This document shows positions 60,201 to 64,000 of a stretch of DNA of 64,000 nucleotides, one piece after another (the stretch's first letter is position 1; the number at the start of each line of letters is the position of its first letter). Both the position numbers and the translations under genes were made by a program. A model generated the notes under the pieces. The model saw only the letters and a program-made list of their open reading frames with translations, had not been told where the DNA came from and searched no databases. Source of the stretch: Nomia melanderi (taxonomy: Eukaryota > Arthropoda > Insecta > Hymenoptera > Halictidae); the NCBI RefSeq assembly GCF_051020985.1, contig NC_135001.1, positions 21,073,896-21,137,895 of the forward strand, written 5' to 3'.

Positions 60201-61708
60201 TGAGGCAGCAGGGTGTGCCTATGGAAGTAATTAAAAGACAGTTCGACCTGCTGCTCTGCGAGCAGCGCAGACAGCTGGAGTACATAGAGGAACTCCGTCG
60301 ACAGAGCGACTCGCAGGAGGTGAGACCTGCGCCGATGCCTCGCAGGCGGAGACAGACGGACGAGAAGCCGGAGTGGATGATCCACCTGACTCCGTCGAGG
60401 TTGTCGTACGCAGAGCTGGAGAAGCTGCACGAGGAACGAAGGGAGAAGGAACGTCTGGCTAGGCAGATGGAGGAGGCTAGACTCCAGAACGAAATGTCTA
60501 ATCAGGTTAATCAGCAGTATCAGTGCTATCAGCCCAACTGGCACTCGAATGTTCCACAGTTCCAGTCAAACGTCAGTTCCGCAAAGTCGACGCCGAACGT
60601 GCCTACGAACCATCAGCAGTATTACCAACAGAATTTCCCCAGGCATCAGCACGCGCAGCATCCTCATCAGCAATACAGCGCACAATACCAGCAACAGCAT
60701 CCACACCTGGATCAACAGGTCTACGATAGCTCGCAGCATCAAGTCTACCGCAATGATCCCAGTAGCTACCAAACGGATCGACCAACCACCGAGCCGTCCA
60801 GTTTGCTGAAACTCCGAGTATACAAGGAACGTATCCGGCCCCAGGGTCGCAACAACGGGTTGCAGGACCCGGAAGTAGTGCGGAGGTACTTGGAGCGAGC
60901 GAGTGGATCCACGGATACTCGGAGAGGACTGGAGTACCTATCTAACCTGACTAAGGGTCCAAAGTTCAAACTGAACGGGATGCAGGACGCTTCGGAGATA
61001 GAGGATGAGCTGAAGCAGCGGTTGATCGTGCCGTATCAACCGACGTCGAAGAGGCAAATCTCCGCGAACGGGCTCGAGAACACCAGGAATCCCGACAACC
61101 CTCCCCCGCAACGTCTGGCTAGCCTGAAGAAGCAGCAGGAGTTCCTGAGGGAATATCCCAGGCAGAAGTGCAACCCCAGGAACTGCTACAGTGTCCAAGC
61201 TGAAAGAGAGAACGGCACGGTAGCAAGCAACGATCAGGTCTTCTTAACGCAGCAGCAGGGTTTAGGGTATGCGGCGTCGCCTTTCATCCCCTACAACGAG
61301 AGCAACCCGGGCAACGCCAGGTGCAGCCTGCTGCCGTTCAAGTTCGACGGGAGTTATCCTCAGCACTATCAACAGATGCAGCAGTATTATCGCAACGCGA
61401 GGAATTTGGGGAGGAACAATGGGGACGGGGACACGGGGACGAGCGAAAAGAGGACCGGCGTTCTCAGCAGCGCCGGCTTCGATCGCGCCGGCGGCGATGC
61501 GACCGGAAACGTGCACGGCCAGCCGGCGGATAGCGAAACGGCGCCGGTATGCGGGGCCCATTACAGCCGGCCCGATCTACACGAGCCGAGGACCATCGGG
61601 GGTGTGAGGTACCTGGCCAGGAAACAGGACTACATGCCAAACACGCAACTCGTGTCACCGGAAACTCTGATCGCCGACAGACACCTGCAACCCCCGGTGA
61701 TCTACTAA
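57265..61708 (+). CDS. Gln-rich coiled-coil protein, unrecognised, 3 coding exons
   Basis: Function unknown. Coding exons 57265-57729, 58242-58582, 59506-61708 join in phase (0, then 2) to give 1002 aa. The first 155 residues are basic/polar with IPKTRFTSQDRSKDFGTSSPRLKYFP. The middle (about 156-480) is Gln/Pro/Asn-rich and disordered. Two Glu/Arg/Gln coiled-coil-like segments follow (about 490-535, MRDQEKMLTTMRQQGVPMEV onward; about 569-599, YAELEKLHEERREKERLARQ), then another His/Gln-rich stretch. A less repetitive C-terminal part has RNNGLQDPEVVRRYLERASG and ends GGVRYLARKQDYMPN...PPVIY. No signal peptide or membrane span. The 57265 ATG lies just after a possible acceptor (TTCTATCAG), so upstream exons may exist. 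The first donor (GTTGTT) is weak. Intronic MITEs B, C and J. Confidence 0.75.
57827..58063. mobile_element. TTAA-bounded MITE, family B, complete
   Basis: TTAACCCTTTGAACTCTGTAGG at left, CAGCCTGGAGTGATAAGGGTTAA at right; 237 bp, in intron 1 of the Gln-rich gene. Confidence 0.9.
58599..58820. mobile_element. TTAA-bounded MITE, family C, complete
   Basis: TTAACACTAGGTTTACGGGC at left, CGTAGACCTAGTGTTAA at right, 222 bp. It begins 16 bp after the intron 2 donor of the Gln-rich gene. Confidence 0.9.
58854..59165. mobile_element. J half element followed by A half element
   Basis: 58854-58996: TTAACACGTTGACTGCCACG with GGTTACCGGAGC, matching the right part of 53.83-53.96 kb in inverted orientation. 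From about 58994: TTAACCCTCTGCTCTCTAGAG, a family A left part that fades near 59165. Confidence 0.65.
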
Positions 61709-61962
61709 CGATGTTGTCTGTCTTCGTTTTCATCTATTTTTTTATCTGGTTTCTCGTGTAACCGGGTTTTGTGTACAAGCTTTTTCTACTGGTTTATTTT
61801 AGAAGTTTTGTTTTTTTGTAGACTTTTTTACCCTTTTGCTTTTTGTTTTTGATGATTTATTGTTTATAAGGAAAAGGTTTGTTTAGAGTCGACGAGTTGG
61901 GACCGTTGTGGATGGATCATTGGTGATTTTTGATGGTGATATTAAGAATATTTCGAGGTCTT

Positions 61963-62186
61963 TTAACACTAGAATTACCAAGCATTTGATACGATTGAAA
62001 TGTAATTGCTATGAATATTGTAGTGACAGATTATTTTCGGTTTCTTGAGATATTCGTTATGGTATTCAAGTGGAACTATTTGTTTTCAAAATCATTTAGA
62101 ATATTTAAGACTTCGAAGATATCAATAATTGCGAAACAGAAAAACTGAAACCAATCATTTTGAGTGTTATGATAGTTCTAGTGTTG
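61963..62186. mobile_element. TTAA-bounded MITE, family D
   Basis: TTAACACTAGAATTACCAAGC at left; ATGATAGTTCTAGTGTTGA at right with the last TTAA decayed to TTGA. About 224 bp, within about 255 bp of the Gln-rich gene stop, probably in or near its 3'UTR. Confidence 0.85.
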
Positions 62187-62233
62187 AACTATACTTGTGC
62201 TCAATGAGAATATGTTGTGTAATTACTACGATA

Positions 62234-62475
62234 TTAACCCTTTGCAGTCGAGAGGTGACTCTCAGTCACCACTTGATTTGACACAGGAAAACTATACAAT
62301 TGAATATTTAGTATTTTAAATTCGACTTTGTACTGCTATGTGAAATATTTGAATAAAATAGCTTTGTCGCTTAATTTATCTGTGAATTATCGTTAGTTTC
62401 AAACCATGTCGACTGTATCTCGTCGGAAAATGTTGAATATTTCCTGTGCGAAAACTTTCGAGTGCAAAGGGTTAA
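62234..62475. mobile_element. TTAA-bounded MITE, family A, complete
   Basis: TTAACCCTTTGCAGTCGAGA at left with palindrome GGTGACTCTCAGTCACC at 62254-62270; TTTCGAGTGCAAAGGGTTAA at right. 242 bp, highly similar to 37156-37406. Confidence 0.9.
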
Positions 62476-63066
62476 AATTTGATAAATAAACTTTGATTCT
62501 GGTAGTCTTTTGATGAGTTTTCTTGATCGTTTCTCCGGAATTTCTGGTATTTCATGGGAATCCTCCCTGTGAATACAGGAAGGTATTACTGTTTGAGGGT
62601 TCACGGGAACATTTGCTATTCATCGCGGATAGTTGTTCCCTTTCAACGTGAAGCACACCCTCATTGCTAGAATTGCTGCTTTTCCTCCTTTTTTAGCCCA
62701 TTGTCCGCGCTCCTTCCGCAGCGTTTCGTCCTCATCAGCAAATTGCTGTCTGCCAATAGAGTCCCGTCCATTGACGAGGCGGACCCGTCCCCACGCCCGT
62801 GATCCTTCACGGAAATTTCAGTTTTAAAGGCACGAAACTATCATCAAACTTTGCTCTCGAAGTTTCTTAAACTTTCCCTTCAAGCCTCAATTTCTAACCA
62901 TTCGAATAAATCCAATAAAATTCGAACACTCGGTATATAAGTATGAACGTCCTCGTCGTTCATCCTTCTGTCAGAACAGCTTCTCAAATATAAGCGTCCA
63001 TTTTCTCTAATATTTCGGAAACCAAATTATCTACAAATTCTCCGTGAGCCACTGTACAAAATCCAA

Positions 63067-64000
63067 ATGAACATGAACTGCAAAAAGAACAGAAACTATA
63101 TGGACGAGTTGCTGAACATAATCGACAAGATCGAGTGTCTGTAAGTAATTTTCCAACCATGAGAATCATTAAACGCTTTCTAAATATTCAAAGATTACAA
63201 TTTTATCTTCAATGCACTAGATCGACTCTCAACTTCTTATATGTAGAATAAATCTTTCGGTTTAAGACCACGAAATGATAGAAATGATTTTAACCCTAAT
63301 CACCACGTGTTTTCATAATGAATCATACCACGATGTGACTCTCAGTCACTTATGAGAATAAAAGGAACGATTAAAATGTTGTTTTTGTTTCTAGGACCCG
63401 AATTTTAAAAGCTAAAGAACCTTTTGTAAATGCAATATGAAATAATCAAAAAATTTAAGTAAAAAGTTCAAATGTGACTCAAAGTCACAATTTTTATATT
63501 TTAATTATAATATATAAACTTTTCTATATTATAAGTAATAGAACTTAATGCACTGACATTCAACAACTCAAACCTGTAATAATAACAACGTAATTCAATG
63601 GCATAAGTTGTTACATTATTTTGATTTTCTATATTTGTCTCGGCAAAATCGTGCAGCAGTCAACATATTAGCCATGCAAAGAGAGGAATAATGGTAATGA
63701 TCACTGGAAGGTTATTCCGACTTCTAAAGTTTCGTATTCCCAGGAAACCGGAACCGGAAGTCTGCAACGTTAGGTGTCCGCCGTTGGGCTGTCCACGTGG
63801 ACCCTGCCCCGGGATGTGCTGCGCCGGTGGCGTCTGCGATCCCTGCTGCGTGTCCAAGATGCCCCGCTGCCCGCCGCCCCCGCCGCCCCCTCGGTGTCGC
63901 GCACCCCCTTTGTGCTGGCTGAAAGCCTACGCGAAGTCGGTTGGCTACCCCCCAGAATCCTGCCTGTCCCCGCAGAACTCGTGCAACCGCCGGAAATCCT
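63067..64000 (+). CDS. Second Cys/Pro-rich protein, partial at window end
   Basis: Not a family I can name. Exon 1 is 63067-63140 (MNMNCKKNRNYMDELLNIID..., ending in IECL across the splice), donor GTAAGT. Exon 2 starts at 63744 after TTCCCAG and stays open to the window edge. The two leftover bases of exon 1 (CT) plus the first G of exon 2 restore the frame. Exon 2 encodes EVCNVRCPPLGCPRGPCPGM, CCAGGVCDPCC, a run of prolines (PRCPPPPPPPRCR) and then CWLKAYAKSVGYPPESC. About 16 cysteines occur in the 110 residues visible, with no signal peptide. Like the gene at 52279 it has a short first exon, PC/CC clusters and a Pro run; whether the two are homologous or just similar in composition cannot be told here. 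The alternative start at 63073 (second Met) would remove two residues. Confidence 0.62.
63331..63500. mobile_element. Palindrome-bearing repeat, family L
   Basis: Lies in the intron of the second Cys/Pro-rich gene. The left part has GTGACTCTCAGTCAC (63335-63349) and the right part has TGTGACTCAAAGTCACA (63473-63489). The interior matches 38555-38765 inverted. A TTAACCCTAATCACC end at 63291 may be its boundary. Confidence 0.65.

Noticed and set aside
59795..60544. 249-residue minus-strand Leu/Arg/His-rich frame
   Set aside because: Antisense shadow of the Gln-rich exon (CAG/CAA repeats read as Leu/Val).
1..64000. Autonomous piggyBac transposase, tRNA, rRNA or CRISPR arrays
   Set aside because: No transposase-like frame and no tRNA T-loop/acceptor pattern was found by eye; the regular repeats are minisatellites without CRISPR-like unique spacers.

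Overview
The window is animal nuclear DNA, most likely from an insect and probably a hymenopteran (bee/wasp/ant). Genes are split by GT-AG introns, AT-rich intergenic DNA alternates with CpG-rich blocks that are not CpG-depleted, and the best-conserved protein is the N-terminus of the insect active-zone protein Bruchpilot. The order is inference from composition, not from a diagnostic gene.

Layout. 1-27.85 kb is one huge intron (or several) of the minus-strand gene brp (ELKS/ERC/CAST family). It holds CpG-rich islands, tandem repeats and many short transposons, with no other gene I can support. 27852-28637 is the first coding exon of brp, followed on its 5' side (28.64-31.24 kb) by a CpG-rich, strand-asymmetric promoter/5'UTR-like block. 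31.2-40.5 kb is intergenic and repeat-rich. 40510-49915 (+) is a complete seven-exon lysosomal-type beta-N-acetylhexosaminidase (GH20) of 543 aa. 52279-54347 (+) is a four-exon gene for a small Cys/Pro-rich protein (183 aa). 57265-61708 (+) is a three-exon gene for a Gln-rich, partly coiled-coil protein (1002 aa) that I do not recognise. 63067 to the window edge (+) is a second Cys/Pro-rich gene, cut by the window end. All exon joins were checked by hand for reading phase.

The dominant non-genic feature is a dense population of roughly 200-400 bp elements. They are bounded by TTAA and have inverted ends of the type CCCTTTGC..., CACTAGGTTTACG..., CACTAGAACTACC..., CACGTTGACTGCC... and similar. 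TTAA targets and C-rich terminal repeats are hallmarks of piggyBac-superfamily MITEs. I sorted them into about twelve families (A-L), used as labels throughout. Several are nested in each other exactly at TTAA, and some nested composites occur twice. Most families carry a different short palindrome 11-22 bp inside one end. Two minisatellites look derived from MITE ends.

The genes do not form an operon-like unit. brp (synapse) and the hexosaminidase (lysosomal glycan turnover) are unrelated neighbours. The two Cys/Pro-rich genes around the Gln-rich gene are compositionally like insect sperm-tail/testis proteins, which is a hypothesis only.
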